Shown here: piece by piece, positions 35,340 through 47,570 of the stretch
Layout: every line of letters begins with the position of its first letter
Numbering within the stretch: the stretch's first letter is position 1
Assembly (NCBI GenBank): GCA_035578175.1
Contig: JAQMRL010000011.1
Location: 6,583,501 to 6,647,500, forward strand
Source of the DNA: Catonia carolina
Lineage: Eukaryota > Arthropoda > Insecta > Hemiptera > Achilidae
Length of the DNA: 64,000 nucleotides
Direction: 5' to 3'
Notes under the pieces: model-generated
Database searches by the model: none
Seen by the model: the letters and a program-made list of their open reading frames with translations, nothing else
What the model was told of the DNA's origin: nothing
Made by a program: the position numbers and the translations under genes

Positions 35340-35830
35340 TCATGTAGAATAATATACTGTAACATTTATTCTGGGTTCTTTCAAGATCTTGTTATTTCTA
35401 AATAACAAAACCTTTTATTTTAAATTTATTACAAATATTTATCAATAGATTAACCCCTTAAATTAATTGTTAGCTATCTATAAATTATACTAAATTACTT
35501 AACTAAAAAGAGATATGATCATTTATATTCAAATAATTAATTTGTTCTTAATTACAACCCGATAATAATTGTAGGCTAACTGCCCGTCACAAAGAAACTT
35601 CAATACGTGACATGTTTTTTACAAACCTTTACAACAAACTCACTTCACAACTGTTCACACAACACTAACTCACTAAGAAATGAGTAGCCGCTTTTATAAA
35701 TAAAAACAAACTATTGAATGCAGAATAGTATAGATAAATAAATAAACAATATAACTTTCTACTCTGTATTAAAAAAACAACAGTCCAGGTTGGCACCAGG
35801 AAGAAATTATTTTCAGTGTCAAAATAAAAA
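35340..35830 (-). other. Candidate solo LTR
   Basis: On the minus strand ttataaaagc (35692-35701) is followed by a GC-richer leader, then no ORF, then an aataaa-type signal in aaaataaaagg near 35412-35425. The layout is like an LTR with promoter and poly(A) signal. Ends and target duplication were not found, so this is tentative. Confidence 0.2.
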
Positions 35831-36199
35831 GGTACTCACTTGTAAGGTTGCCTAGGCAAAACACAATTGTTAATAAGGCTTATTTGAAAATATGTTGTAT
35901 GTCAAAATTTGGGGTAGGAAATAAAATAAAAAAAAACTTAAATTTTCATTATTTCATTGTTTATTATTTTAAGATAAAAAAATAAATTTAATTAAATCGA
36001 GCACATTATTTAGTAACTACTATTTTATAAGTTAAAATATGGTAGTATTTATTAATTAATATACTTATTTCTAAATTGTAAAGCATAACAGCAAAATATG
36101 ACTTGCATATTTAAACAGCGTTCTAACAAACGGTAATTAGGAAGTATCCGAATGACTGAAATTTTTTTTTATTTTTGAAATAAAAACTTTCGGGACATA

Positions 36200-36771
36200 C
36201 CAGGTCATCGAGAAAGATTGCATCCATTTTAATAAATTACAGTTTAAAAACTACTTGAGATAAAATCATGTTTTTTTGTTGTAACCAGAAAATATTAAAG
36301 GTTTTTACAACTTAATAAGTTTTTATATGAGCACAATTGGTTGCTCTGCACATATATAACTGATAGTCAACCTCTGTTCAAGTTCGCTGTGTCATATATC
36401 GAGCGTGACTGAAGCAACAGCAGAAGCTATTCGATGTCGTAAATGATTTATATGTTGTATCTTCTCACTATAGACTTGGTTTTTAACATAACCCCAGAAG
36501 ATAATAACAAGTGGGGTTAAATCTGGACTCCTCAGAGGCCAAACCACAAGACTGGCCCTACCGATCCATCGGTCAGGGAACCTTTCATTGAGGACATGGC
36601 GCACTAGAAGACTTAAATGAGGAGGCATACCGTCTTGTTGCCAAATTATGTTAATGTTTTTTTTACAATGCAATTCGTTAGATTTGCAGTACAGTCATAC
36701 CAGCAAAAAACCGTTTATGACTTTATCTCCAGTAATTTTTAAAATGGATGCAACCTTTCTCAATGACCTGG
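36200..36771 (-). mobile_element. Short DD41D-type transposon, internally deleted, TA-flanked
   Basis: 572 bp. Ends ccaggtcatcgagaaagatt (36200) and, inverted, ccaggtcattgagaaaggtt (36771), inverted over about 40 bp; TA at 36198-36199 and 36772-36773. It keeps only the C-terminal third of a transposase. Confidence 0.88.
36392..36673 (-). pseudogene. DD41D transposase C-terminal fragment
   Basis: Open for 93 codons: IIWQQDGMPPH (second Asp), VRHVLNERFPDRWIGR, WPLRSPDLTPL and FWGYVKNQVYS. The third catalytic Asp is replaced (PLVIIFWG instead of PLDFF.WG), so even the remaining part is not functional. 41 residues lie between the second Asp and this position. The N-terminal two thirds were lost by internal deletion. 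Confidence 0.85.
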
Positions 36772-36773
36772 TA

Positions 36774-37442
36774 TTTTGGGTCATCTGAAATAGTAATAAA
36801 CATTCACAATTTTCTTTGCTTCAAATTTTTTTGGGAACCCACCATCTATAATCGATACTTGATTAAAAACCTTTTTCAATATGTGAAAAACAATCAATAT
36901 AATTTAGTATAAAACCCCTTACTTAAATATTTCTTTGATACTTGATCTAAGAAATATTTAATAAAGTCTTCAAAAACCAGTAGAATGTACGATCTATGAA
37001 TAATTATAGCTCTTTGAAACTTTTCAGTCTCAGTTTTTACGGTGAAGACTTCAAACAAGAACTCGGGAAGAATATTTTTGTTTTCTATACTTCAAATTCT
37101 ATAAAACACCTGAATTTTGAAAAGGGTCAGCATACATTTGCAGATTCCCAGATTTTTCAAAATAGTACAATTTCATTCTTAATGAAGAAACCTACTACAT
37201 AATAGCACCACTTGATCTTTATTGAGGCCAAAACGTGATTAAGTACGTATGATAGTGGTGGAGTATTTCTTTTAAAATTTGAGTTATAAAATAAAATTAT
37301 TTTGTATTTTACGCCTCATTAATCCGGGATGGATGATGGAAAATCTGTACGAGGAGAGTTTCAATTTCAAAAAAACATTGACCAGAATCAGTCTGGGAGA
37401 GCCAAGACAAAACTGGGGAGAGAAAACTTATGGTTTTAATTA
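36774..37442 (+). other. Intron 3, unique part
   Basis: Nothing recognised. Confidence 0.5.
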
Positions 37443-38054
37443 CAGTACATCCTCGATTTACTGGTCTCGCATTTACCATGGCTCGGCTTTAACGTCACTC
37501 ATTTAAAAAAAGAAAAATTTCGCCCCCACCCCTTCTTTTGTTTGAGAATGAACAAAAGTGCTTGGTAATTCCACAAAATATGAAATTCATTAATAATGGA
37601 TAATGCGTTATTACACTAGTTAGAGTTATCCCTCTGAGAGTAATAAATTTCATTATACAGTCAGACCCTGTAGTGAATGAAGTGAAGATGGCATTTGTAG
37701 AGTGAAAAGTAGGTCCTTTTTGGAAGCCCTGGCATGCTGATAAGGATAGGCTACTTTTTCACTCAGTGAGGAAGGCAATCTTAATCCATCTAACTCGTTT
37801 TATAAAGTTTCTAGAGATTCAAACCAGCCTTTCGGCTGATGACCTAAACAACAACAATGAGTTATTCGTAATATTTCCGTTTTTATTCAGTAACATGTCC
37901 AATATTATGATTAATATTGTATTGTAAGTCCTAATGACTTACGTAGGATCACTGTACTTGTACAAATACGTAAATTCCCCATCCCTGCTTTGAAGGTTGG
38001 GATTTAACGTTTGTGTCCAACCAAACTGTAGCATCGTAGATCGAGGACTTACTG
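37443..38054. mobile_element. Short pogo-type element carrying a family A insertion
   Basis: Ends cagtacatcctcgatttac (37443-37461) and gtagatcgaggacttactg (38036-38054) are inverted copies with two mismatches. TA precedes the left end; the right flank reads ttta. This cagta..tcctcgattta type is usual in Tigger-like non-autonomous elements. No ORF of its own. Confidence 0.65.
37621..37855 (+). repeat. Interspersed repeat family A, 5'-truncated copy
   Basis: Keeps only the 3' 235 bp, ending gacctaaacaacaac, and lies within the pogo-type element. Confidence 0.8.
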
Positions 38055-38514
38055 TTTATCAGTTATTTTTCTCCTGTTATTGTAAAGTACATAATTTTAT
38101 AGTTTAAGTTACACAATACATATCCTGAAAGTTTTTATGTTTATCTCTTACAAAAAATTATGAAGTCCAAAAGTGTAGTGGATAGTCTGTACATAACATA
38201 TTATTGTTAATACTTCAACTTCGTACTGGTTTTGAATCTCAAGGTCATGATTACAAGGCCACTTGGAAAGGAGGAAAATGTATTTCACTTAGTTATTTCC
38301 TTAATAAACTTTCGTAACCATTGAATCTTGTATGAAGCCTACATAGCATTTATGAAGCTACAATGATATCATTTTATTAAATTATGGACGTATGTTCATA
38401 TTTTTTTTTTCAAGTGAGATTTTTCATTTTTTCCTTAGGAGTTGTATTCTTGTTAACAATGAATATTAGTATGAGAGAGTTTCATTAATATAATGAGACA
38501 ATATAGAAAAAAGA
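38055..38514 (+). other. Intron 3, unique part
   Basis: Nothing recognised. Confidence 0.5.
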
Positions 38515-39265
38515 CAATTTAATCAATGTCAATGAAATTGACACAAATTTTCAAATTAGTCTCCAGCAACATTTAGTCACTTTTCCCACTATTCTGTGAG
38601 ATTTCTGATTCCCTGATTTCTGACAAGATAGAAATTTTTAATTTGCTGTTTGAACCATTTGTGTTCCGTTTTTTTTGACTGGTTCATTGTCGTTGAACTT
38701 CTGGCTGTGTAAAAAATCTTAAGAGTGGGCCATACAAATGAAAATGTGATGGCGTATATGATCTTGCCTGTAACAAGGATGTGGAAACACTTTTCGAACG
38801 TTGTATTCATTTTCTGAGCGATGTTGAGGGTGCAAGAGAATCACACATTTGAGAGAATGACCTTACATTTTTGCCTTATTGCGAGTGTCTTTTTCTGGTA
38901 GAGCATGTTTAAATAGTCACATATAATTGGGCTTTGCAAATCTTTGAAGACTATCAAAATCTCTTTACCAACTGACATGTAAACTTTCAATTTGTTCTTG
39001 GTGGGTGAATCCAGATGTTTCCAATTTAAGACCTACGCGATTAGTTACGGTGGTTTAAACATTTTTGGTCTTACTGTTTCAATATTCTAGAGTAAATTTC
39101 CACTGGTTTTGCATCTTTGGATTGCAATAATTGTATCACTGACCATTGCTCTTTCAGCGTACTTGTTTCAAGCAGAGCTGATATTTTTAAATGAACAAAA
39201 GAGGTTATGTTAAAGTTAATTTCAATCAAGCTGCTAATTAATAATATTCCCAGAGTGGCCAAAGT
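38515..39265 (-). pseudogene. Mariner transposase relic (copy 1 of a pair)
   Basis: From 39180 on the minus strand: STLKEQWSVIQLLQSKDAK, PVEIYSRILKQ (first HTH). Then decayed sequence without a readable catalytic core. The C-terminal part is clear again near 38720-38530: FVWPTLKIF, KWFKQQIKNFYLVRNQGIR, NLTE.WEK.LNVAGD.FEN, the family pattern W...Q...F...GI..L..RW.KC....GDY.E. Many stops. It is the same subfamily as 41170-42400. Confidence 0.7.
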
Positions 39266-39389
39266 AAAATTTTTTCAAAAATTTTGGAATTGTTGGTATC
39301 TCAAATGATTTTTAAAAAAATTCAAGACATTATGAAATTCAGATTTCTAATCACCTTAAGTATATCTCTGTTTAGTTTTTTCTTATCCC

Positions 39390-39662
39390 TAATGTGTGTA
39401 TATTGCAATCTGTTCAATTCAGAACAATAAACAACCCCATGACCCAATGAGAATTATGTGTGTGACGTGTAAATGAGGTGTAGTCTTGTTCAGACTCAGG
39501 CCGACCACTCCTGGAGGGTATGGTTAATTGAACCACAACCATCAAAGTACACCTGTAACCCGCTGTCTAGTAATCTAATCCGTATAGAAGTAATTACCTT
39601 TACTAGGATTTGAACCATGGAACCTTTGTCTCCGAAAATCAGCTGTTAAATAGCTGACTCAC
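39390..39662 (-). mobile_element. SINE, family S3, copy 1
   Basis: Minus strand: head with ggttccatggttcaaatcct (B-box ggttcaaatcc), then a body with ggtaattacttctatacgga, ggttgtggttcaattaacca and gaacagattgcaatatacac. A second copy lies 378 bp on, and another on the plus strand at 56750. Confidence 0.65.
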
Positions 39663-39767
39663 GGCAATGATGTTGCCTGTTTAGTAAGTAACAACTTTCT
39701 GTTTAGTTCCATGTTATTTTCATTAAAAGGTGAATGAACAGATGTTTTGATTAGGTTAGTTTTTTTA

Positions 39768-40012
39768 TCCCTAACGTGTGTATGTTGCAATCTGTTCAAC
39801 TCAGAAATATAAGCAAACCCGTATGACCCAATGAGATAAGGATGATCTGTATAACATTTAGTCTCGTACAGAGCCAGACCGATCATTCCTGAGAGAGTAT
39901 GGTTAATTGAACCCCGTCCATCAAAGAACACCGGTATCCTCTGTCTAGTATTCAAATTCGTATAAAAGAAATTACCTTTACTAGGATTTGAACCAGGAAT
40001 CTTCATAGAATT
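39768..40012 (-). mobile_element. SINE, family S3, copy 2
   Basis: Same family and strand as 39390-39662. Both copies are preceded by similar sequence (tagtttttt.ttatccctaa), so the pair probably arose by tandem duplication. It ends 170 bp before the acceptor of exon 4a. Confidence 0.65.
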
Positions 40013-40181
40013 TAGTACCGGTTTAAAACACTTTCACAGTTTATATTTAAAAAATTCTTTAACGATTGAAATTGTTAGTATATTCCTTAAGAAATTATTA
40101 CTTTTATATTGAAAACATGACATTTACGAGGAGATAATTATTTTGGAATGATTTTGACCTGACAAATAACTTTCTGTGCAG

Positions 40182-40279
40182 GTTCTCTCAAGAGATTCTG
40201 TAACTGTCCATGTTGATGCAGTTGTCTTCTATCGAGTAAACAGTCCAACAATGGCTACCAACAATGTTGAGGACTACAG
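40182..40279 (+). CDS. Stomatin exon 4a (alternative, residues 106-137)
   Basis: Acceptor actttctgtgcag; reads VLSRDSVTVHVDAVVFYRVN, SPTMATNNVEDY plus two bases (ag), donor gtacta. The ag joins the t of exon 5 to give Ser. Same length (98 nt) and phases as exon 4b at 51818, with 19 of 32 residues identical. The protein segment is the band-7 beta-strand region that follows DVPPQE; family consensus is DSVT(V/I).VD.VV.YR. It is open and has normal splice sites, so it is a real alternative exon rather than a dead duplicate. Differences lie at S/T, R/K, H/S, F/Y and the stretch RVNSPTMAT against NIKNPMDAV. Confidence 0.9.
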
Positions 40280-41169
40280 GTACTATTATTGTAACCTGAC
40301 AGTCGCTCCCTTATTATGTTCACTCAGTTTTTTTTTTTGTTAATCAACCGTTTCACATTTTATGCAATTAGAAAATTGATTGCTCGTATCTGCAATTGTT
40401 AATTTTTTTTGTACATAAGTTTGTAGTTCTACTTTTTAATGCAATTCCTTTACCTATCAATTTTTACACCAATATTTGTTTTCCTTTGTTTTGTTTTCTA
40501 TAACCAACAAAATATACTATGGATGTATAGCTTTTTAAAAACTGATTGAATTTTATTAATGGATTTATTATATATTTCATCAAAAGCAATTCACGAAATA
40601 TATTATTCTATATAGACATTTTTCATTTCTTGTCATAGTCTGCATGAAAGCTTTATAGTGTGTGTATGATTTATTAATCAACCTTTCACATTTGATATTT
40701 TTTGTTATATCGTTTTATTTTTAATGTAGATAATTAAAATCTAATACACAACATAAAAATGTATCATTTATTGGCAGCCAATTTTTCTTTTGGTGTAGAA
40801 TGTAAATAAATAAGTTTACTAAAAGTTAAAATGTTTTAAATAAAATGTCATTTTCATAATTTCAGATTTATGTCCTAATCATTCATGTAAATAATAGTTT
40901 TTTTAGTAATAGTTCTTACTTTTTGTTTTTACTTTTTGGTTATTGAACTGATACATAAATATTAATCTATAACCAGCTGTATGCTTTTGGCAACCATCCA
41001 ATTTGATCACTGCTTTTTTTACTGAATTTTTGACTTTTTAGTAGATATGGCTTTAAATAGGCACTTCTTGTGTATTTTGTTCATGTTTAGCTGTCACCTA
41101 GTCGCTTTACAAAGTTGCTTGCGTAACCAGAATGACTTAGCAACTGATATAAAAGGACGTTCAATAGTT
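40280..41169 (+). other. Intron after exon 4a, unique part
   Basis: AT-rich. If exon choice is controlled by RNA pairing, docking sequences might lie here, but I see no obvious one by eye. Confidence 0.4.
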
Positions 41170-42400
41170 ATTAAAACAAATTGATGTAGAAGAAAACCTA
41201 TTTATTCAACGACAATAAAAACTACATTTAAAAAGTAGTCGCCAGTAAAATTTTGACACCGGTCTCAATTTTCTGTGAGCTTTTTTATTCCTCAAACATA
41301 GAAGTCTTTACCTTGCTGTTTTTAATTTGTTATGCTTTTTTAACCGCTTCATTGTTGTTGAACTTTTTAGTAGATAAAAAGTCTTGGAGTGAGCCGAAGA
41401 AATGAGAATCAGTTCGGGTTAGATCTGGGCTGTAAGGAGGATATGGCCTCCCAATCCATCATCTTGAGGGTTTCTCTTGTTATCTGAACAGTTTGGGAGT
41501 ACGATTTGTCATGAAAGACATTGTTTAAGGAGCTTAAATTGCTTACAGTTCCCTTACTCCACATTTTTTAGGTGATAATGTATGTTAGGCAAAATACTTT
41601 TACGCAAATTTCAATGTCCACTATCACAAGAAACATAAATGATTATTTTATGGATAACCTTAACTAAATTCTTTCAACAAAAAGCCACTTTTGCGAGGAG
41701 AAAATACATCAATAAATTACCCCAATTTTTAAAATGTGTGATAATTTCCATTCTTTTAAAAAAAGTCTGAAATATTATTTGATTGGTGAAACTTTTTATA
41801 GTGTGCAAGAATTTATTTCTCAACAGAAGCTCAGTGTGATTGAATTGTGTATTTCAGGTGTTATAACTTCATGACATGTTCTGTACTCCCTCGGAAGTCT
41901 CCTGGACGCAATAAAAAAAAGCGTCACACCATTTGAGAGAGTACCCTTACCTTTCTTATCATAATCATGGGTCTCATTTTCTGTTGGAGCATGCTCAGTG
42001 TTCATGGTAGACCTACATTGTTTTTCTAAATGGTCACACAAATTTGAACCTTGCAAGTCCCCGTAAGACTGTCAAAATTACTTAACCAACTGACATAAGT
42101 TTTAAATTTTTATGTTGACTGATGGAGATTAATGACATTTGTTCTGACAAAATTAAACTGTTTATGTACATTACTGTGGTTTAAGTACTTTTTATCTTAC
42201 TGTTTTAACATACTTCAATAAATTTCTATTGGTTTTACATGTTTATATAAGAAAAATCTTATCACTGGACATTGCTTTTTCGGCTTACACATTTCAAACA
42301 AAGCTTATGTGTTGAAATGAACAAAAGAAGTTGTGTTCGTATTAAAATTATGATCAAACAGCTAATTAATAGTGTTCCCAAAGTTGTCAAATTAATCCTC
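41170..42400 (-). pseudogene. Mariner transposase relic (copy 2 of a pair)
   Basis: From 42290 on the minus strand: CPVIRFFLYKHVKPIEIY, SMLKQ.DKKYLNHSNVHK (first HTH). Near 41460-41350: PYSPDLTRTDSHFFGSLQDF, LSTKKFNNNEAVKK (third catalytic Asp region, mariner type). Stops and shifts throughout. Close to the copy at 38515 in sequence and in strand. Confidence 0.7.
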
Positions 42401-42544
42401 ACAAAATTTTATTGTCATTAAATGAACCAGTTTTTCTATACATTAATTTGTCTCATTAATTATTAAACAGCCCTCATATGATCTTTCTACCAGAAACCAG
42501 ATTAACTGTGGTAATCTACAGTTTTTATATTGTAAATTTTTCCA

Positions 42545-43130
42545 TCAGATGCTTAGTTAATATCTCTCTTTTTTAAAAAGGCTTACCTTTGATTTATGGC
42601 AAAAACCATTAGTGATTTCTGTATCTACTTTTCAAGAGGAATCAAATTACGCTATTTTTGTTTCCAAATTCCAACTTTGATTTCTTGACTGCCGGTTTGG
42701 CCCACTTCTGGTCGAAACTGAACTTTAAACCCAATGATTTCTGTATCTACTCTTTAAGAGAAATTTTGACGATTGATAGTATTTTTGTTTTCAAATTCCA
42801 ACTTTCTAATTTCTTGACTTCTGATCAAAACTGGAACTTTAAACCCAATGATTTCTGTATTTACTCTTAAGAGGAGTCGAATAACACTATTTTTGTTTTC
42901 AAATTCCGAATTTGATTTCTTGACTTCCGGTTTTAGGTCACTTCCAGTCAAAACCGGAACTTCAAACCCAATTTAGGCCTGCTAATTTTTTGTTTAGATT
43001 AACTGTAGATTACTTTTTGTGTAGATTAATCCAAAAACCGTTTGTTGGTGTCTTGTAGTTTCTGACGTCTGGGCGTGACGGACGGAGAAAGGAAAATGAA
43101 AGATGATAATTTTTAAAATTGTCACTAATA
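42545..43130 (-). mobile_element. Repeat family C copy
   Basis: Minus orientation: head near 43130 (gtgacaattttaaaaattat), block with ccgtccgtcacgcccagacg, about four units with gtcaagaaatcaaa and ccggaagtcaaga, tail with caaaggtaagcctttttaaa at about 42575. The terminal hairpin is not visible. Confidence 0.6.
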
Positions 43131-43842
43131 AAACAAACAATTTTGTAATTTTGTTATATGGTAAACATGTTAATTACCATGAACATAGAAATAGTAAACA
43201 AATCCAATATGCATCAACTTAGTGTCTTTCACGCACACATTGATGGATATAATACTCCAACCATGGTCATGTATACTTACTACCTCATCAAAAGCAGAAG
43301 TGGCGATGGTGAAGAGTAATAAACCTACACACGGCGATGGATTTGGTCTAAATTTTAGCCTTAATCATAATGAAATAACTGTACAGAATGGATGAGGGAA
43401 GAAGTGAGAGGGTATCTTAATCACCACAAAGCTGACTTATGCACTCAGACAAGCTCTAACAAATTTGATTTGTAATTATTGACAGTGTTCCATCTTATAA
43501 AGACAAAAGAACTATAATAATTGGGTTCACTCAAAAAGATAATGAAGAATAAATTGATTCTTGTAATTTATTGTCAGAATTATTTTTCGACTATTTTTTT
43601 TGTTAATTACATGGATCATCATAGTGATGTTGACAAGTAATACCTATCAATGATTGATTATTGTTTCAATTATTTAAGGTTTAATTGAACTGTCAGTATC
43701 ACTGTTTAAGCTATTATCCTAGATGTGAATAGTAAATACATTTTAGTACTATTATAATACCAACCTTGGACTGGTTTTCTTTTACGTTTTTAAATTATAT
43801 TAAATTTTTTTTACCAAAGCTTCCAATAAAATATGAAACTAC
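43131..43842 (+). other. Intron, unique part
   Basis: Nothing recognised. Confidence 0.5.
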
Positions 43843-44073
43843 TACACCTCAGTGGTGTTGTGTTTAGTGTTTTAGCTTACAAAACGGAAGGTCCTAAGTT
43901 TCATTCTCCTCAGTTATTCACGGTTACTGGTTTAAAATCCACAGTAGTCACTAATGACCTAGCTTAAGGGTTCCCAGTCTTTTTTTTCTGGAGTACCATT
44001 TGAAATTTTCAAAAATCTAGGCATACCACTACCTTAACCCAAGATAAATTATGTTAGTTAGAGGTCTCATATA

Positions 44074-44934
44074 CCGGGTGTCCCACGGAATTTGAACCTT
44101 AGGGAAACAGCATTGATTTTAATTAGTTTGTTAGTATTTTCTTCCCACAAATTAATGAAGATGTTGTAATCAGGAATCATTATAAAACGTTAAGATCTTT
44201 AAAACAACATCAATTTTGATACATTTTAAGCTGTATTTTAGCTTAAAATATATAAGTACATAAATTTTTAACAGATTTCTTTGTAAGTATTGTAAATTTT
44301 ATGATTACGTCACATTGTATATTGTACATTGGAGTAATGGTAACGTATTGTGTGGAGGTGTTTAGAGATAGGTGGGCTGAATCCATCAGCAGAAAAATTT
44401 TGTTATTGTTAATTGGAAATATTAAATAAAATTATTTACTTAATTATTTTTGTAAGCGAATTCAGTATTAAATAAAATACCTAATAATATATTTTGCTCA
44501 GTAACATTTAATTTTCAGAGACAGCTCATTGTTGCAATAATTTTAGATGATAAAACAAATTGTCAAATTTTAAAAATAAATATTTAATTTTTTTAATATT
44601 TCCAATATTTTTTTAACAATAAAAAAATTTTCCGCTGATGAATTCAACCCACCTATTTCTACACCTCCACGAAACAATGTTACCGTTGCTCCAAACATAC
44701 AATGTGACGTAATCATAAAATTTACAATACTTAAATAGAAAACGGTTACAAATTTATGTATTTTAAGCTAAAATACAGCTTAAAATGTATCAAAATCGAT
44801 TTTGTTTCAAAGGTCTTAACATTTTCTAATGATTCCTGATTATAACAAGACTTCATTTATTCGTGGGAAGAAAATATTAACAAACTAATGAAAGAAAATC
44901 AATTTCCCTACAGTGAAAATTACATGGGACACTG
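44074..44934. mobile_element. Foldback element inside the hAT element
   Basis: Arms of about 390 bp, inverted. Outer ends ccgggtgtcccacggaattt and its counterpart at 44934 (tacatgggacactg). TA precedes the left end and follows near the right end. Tc1/mariner-like by ends and target; non-coding. Confidence 0.78.
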
Positions 44935-44987
<53 letters not shown>

Positions 44988-45087
44988 CGCGCGCGCGCGC
45001 GTGCGTGCGTGTATGTATGTGTGTGTGTGTGTGTGTGTATTTGAGCGTGCGTGCGCGCGCACGCGCACACGTATGTGTGTGTGTGAG
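44935..45087. repeat. Compound (TA)n(TG)n(CG)n microsatellite
   Basis: About 150 bp of alternating purine-pyrimidine sequence: ta, then long tg, then cg runs in three cycles. Open frames on both strands here (His/Thr or Cys/Val repeats) are artefacts. Such sequence can take up Z-form. Confidence 0.95.
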
Positions 45088-45440
45088 CAGTGATGAGGCG
45101 GAGTGGGAAGGGTGGACAATCTGCTGCAGACTGCCTATTTTGTGCGGAAAAGGCCACTTATAAATGGATGGGAATAATTAACCTATCTCCTATGAACCGA
45201 CTTCTCTTACCTTGTACAAATGTTACTCTTTTTAATACATTCTCTCACTATCCTATTAGTTTCAAAATTTTGATGTAATCGTGAGAGATTAATTTTATAT
45301 TTTGTTTTGTAAATGTGCGTTTTGACTACTTGTTTGCATACCACTTCATATGTTCTTGCGTACTACCAGTGGTACACGTGCTACCATCTGGGAACTACTA
45401 ACCTAGCTGCTAATGTGACTTCAAACGAAATAAAAAAAAT

Positions 45441-45791
45441 TAAATATCACACAAACTATGTAATTTGTTAATGATGCACTAAATTTTTTTAACACTTTCA
45501 CTGCTGAACAGCTGAAACATAGTATAACCCCTGTAATAGGGTTTTTGGTTAAAATTTGGTAGTTCAAAATTACGTGAATTATAAATTGGTAAAACAAAAT
45601 TTATGATCAAAGTATACTGTAGTTTACCAAAAACATTACTCACTGCTCACATGAGTGTAACTGTACTAACCTGCACCTAGAAAATGGCTGTAAAATAGAA
45701 GCTTTCTGTCACATGCTACAATTAGAATATGTTAGATGATTAGCACAGTACAATGAAACGGCCATCATGTGCTAGGTGCATAATCAGCTGT
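45441..45791 (+). other. Intron, unique part
   Basis: Nothing recognised. Confidence 0.5.
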
Positions 45792-45996
45792 GAAAGTGTT
45801 AATTTTTTTTTTTTTTTTGACTATACAAGATATTTTTTTATTTGCAACTGTATAAAATTAACAACAAGCAAATGTGAAAAAAAGATACAAATATTGACAA
45901 TTTTTAAGACATTGAGGAGATCGCTGCCCATTGACAGTACTCCAACCGTTATCATTAAATTAGTTCATAATTTACTTAATTTTATTTTGTTTTACT

Positions 45997-47570
45997 TTAA
46001 TTTTGACGTCTCATGATATCTCTACTCCAGAGTCGTTTCAGTCTTCGTATAGGGGCAGTTGGTAAATCTGGTGTGTCTAGGTCAACAATGAGCTGGTTTG
46101 GATTATTGGGTAATTTCTTTTTAAATCGTGTGTATGTGCGTAAAAACACATCGTTGGTGTATGGGACGTTTAAGTCCGTGTGTAGTGTATCGTTCGTTAC
46201 GTAAAAGGGAGCACTAGTTATCTGTCTTAGTAATTTGGACTGAAAGCGTTGTATTTTCAAAATGACGGACGGTTTGGCACAACAGTAAATTTGGCTGCTA
46301 TACATCCAAACGGGTCTAAGGTAACACTTATAAACTAGTAGTTTTAGATGAAGTGGGAGTTTAGAAGATCTGGAAATCAACGAATACAGTTGTTTACGTC
46401 TAGCGTCCAAAGTTTTTCGCGTTTCGTTAACATGTTGGTTCCACGTTAGTCTTTTGTCAATGTAGAGACCAAGATACTTTATTTTGTCATGTTGAGGAAG
46501 TGGCGCACCATACAAATAGACTGGAGGACAAACTTGTTTTCGTAAAGAAAACGTGACTTGTACAGTTTTAGTAGCGTTAATTTTAATCCTCCAGTTTTTA
46601 AACCACAATTCAAGAGTATTCAAATGGTTTTGCAAGTTTAAAGAAACATTATCGTGACTCTCAGAAGAAGATAGAATTACGGTATCATCTGCGTAAGAGG
46701 CCATCGTCGTCATTGGACAAAGAGGTATGTCTGAAGTGTAGATGTTATATAGAAGGGGAGCGAGAATGGACCCTTGTGGAACCCCAGCCAATAATGGCAT
46801 ACAGCCAGACTGAGCACTACCTTGTGAGACAGAAAAATGACGTTCCGAAAGAAATGACTGAAGAATAAGATAGTATGTGGAAGGTAAGAACCTTAGTTTG
46901 AACAGCAGACCATCAATCCAAACTCGGTCGAAGGCTTGACTAACATCAAAAAATACCCCACTCGCGTACTGTTTTCTCTCTAGGGCTGTAGCAAGAAAGT
47001 CTACGACTCTGTGCAGTTGGTGAATTGTAGAATGTCGATTTCGGAAGCCAAACTGATGAAGAGGAACCACTTGAAATTTTTCTACGTAAGTTAGGATTCT
47101 TGGTAGGAGTAATTTTTCGAACATTTTAGAACAGAGAGGGAGAAGACTAATTGGGCGATATGAACTGGGGTCGTGTGGAGGTTTACTTGGCTTTAGTATC
47201 ATTTTGATGTAGGAGAACTTCCACTGAATAGGAATTTTAGTGGTTCTAATTATGCTGTTAAAAATAAATGTTAAAAAGAGAATACCTTTTCTTGGGAGAT
47301 TTTGTAAGACCTCTGCAGTAATGAGGTCATAACCCGGAGACTTTCGTTTAGGGAGACGCCTGATTAGATTACTGATTTCGGACGGTTTAAAAGGAGCAGG
47401 AGGCAGTGAAAGGGGTAGAGGGGCTAGTAATGATTCATGTACAAAAGATATATGATAAGGATTTAAGATGTCGGGATGTGGCTGAAAAACAAGTGAGAGA
47501 TGATTAGCGAAATAGTTAGCTTTACTGTCGTCAGAAATAGCCCAAGTACCATCCAGGATGTCGAAGAGGC
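45997..47570 (-). pseudogene. Jockey ORF2, reverse-transcriptase part
   Basis: Open from the shift near 47565 to the stop at 45997 (about 520 codons). RT motifs in order: DGTWAISDDSKANYFANHL, KRKSPGYDLI, SSYRPISLLP, QFGFRNRHSTIHQL, FFDVSQAFDRVW, GVPQGSILAPLLYNIYTSDI, SYADDTVI (catalytic YADD), KINATKT and LGLYIDKRLTWNQH. All catalytic Asp are present. No RNase H, which is normal for Jockey. It is separated from the endonuclease frame by a one-base shift close to 47560, so ORF2 cannot be made as a single protein from this copy. RT copies the element RNA at the cut target. Confidence 0.93.

Larger units (their letters stand above)
43965..45400. mobile_element. Non-autonomous hAT-type element with 8-bp target duplication
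   Basis: Left end taagggttcccagtct, right end ctgggaactacta (inverted: tagtagttcccag), 10 of 13 matching, followed on both sides by internal gtaccac motifs as in many hAT ends. The 8-bp duplication acctagct is perfect (43957-43964, 45401-45408). No transposase. A foldback element (44074-44934) and a complex microsatellite lie inside. Confidence 0.88.
43843..45440 (+). mobile_element. tRNA-derived SINE, split by a hAT element
   Basis: Left part 43843-43964: head with cagtggtgttgtgtttagtg and B-box-like aggtcctaagtttcattctc, then a body ending acctagct. Right part 45401-45440: acctagctgctaatgtgact and an A-rich tail. Joined with one copy of acctagct it lines up along its whole body with the SINE at 50792-50962 (there: aaccaagctgttgatgagac). 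Confidence 0.8.

Noticed and set aside
44877..45163. ORFs on both strands rich in His/Thr or Cys/Val
   Set aside because: Translation of a (TG)n/(CG)n microsatellite.
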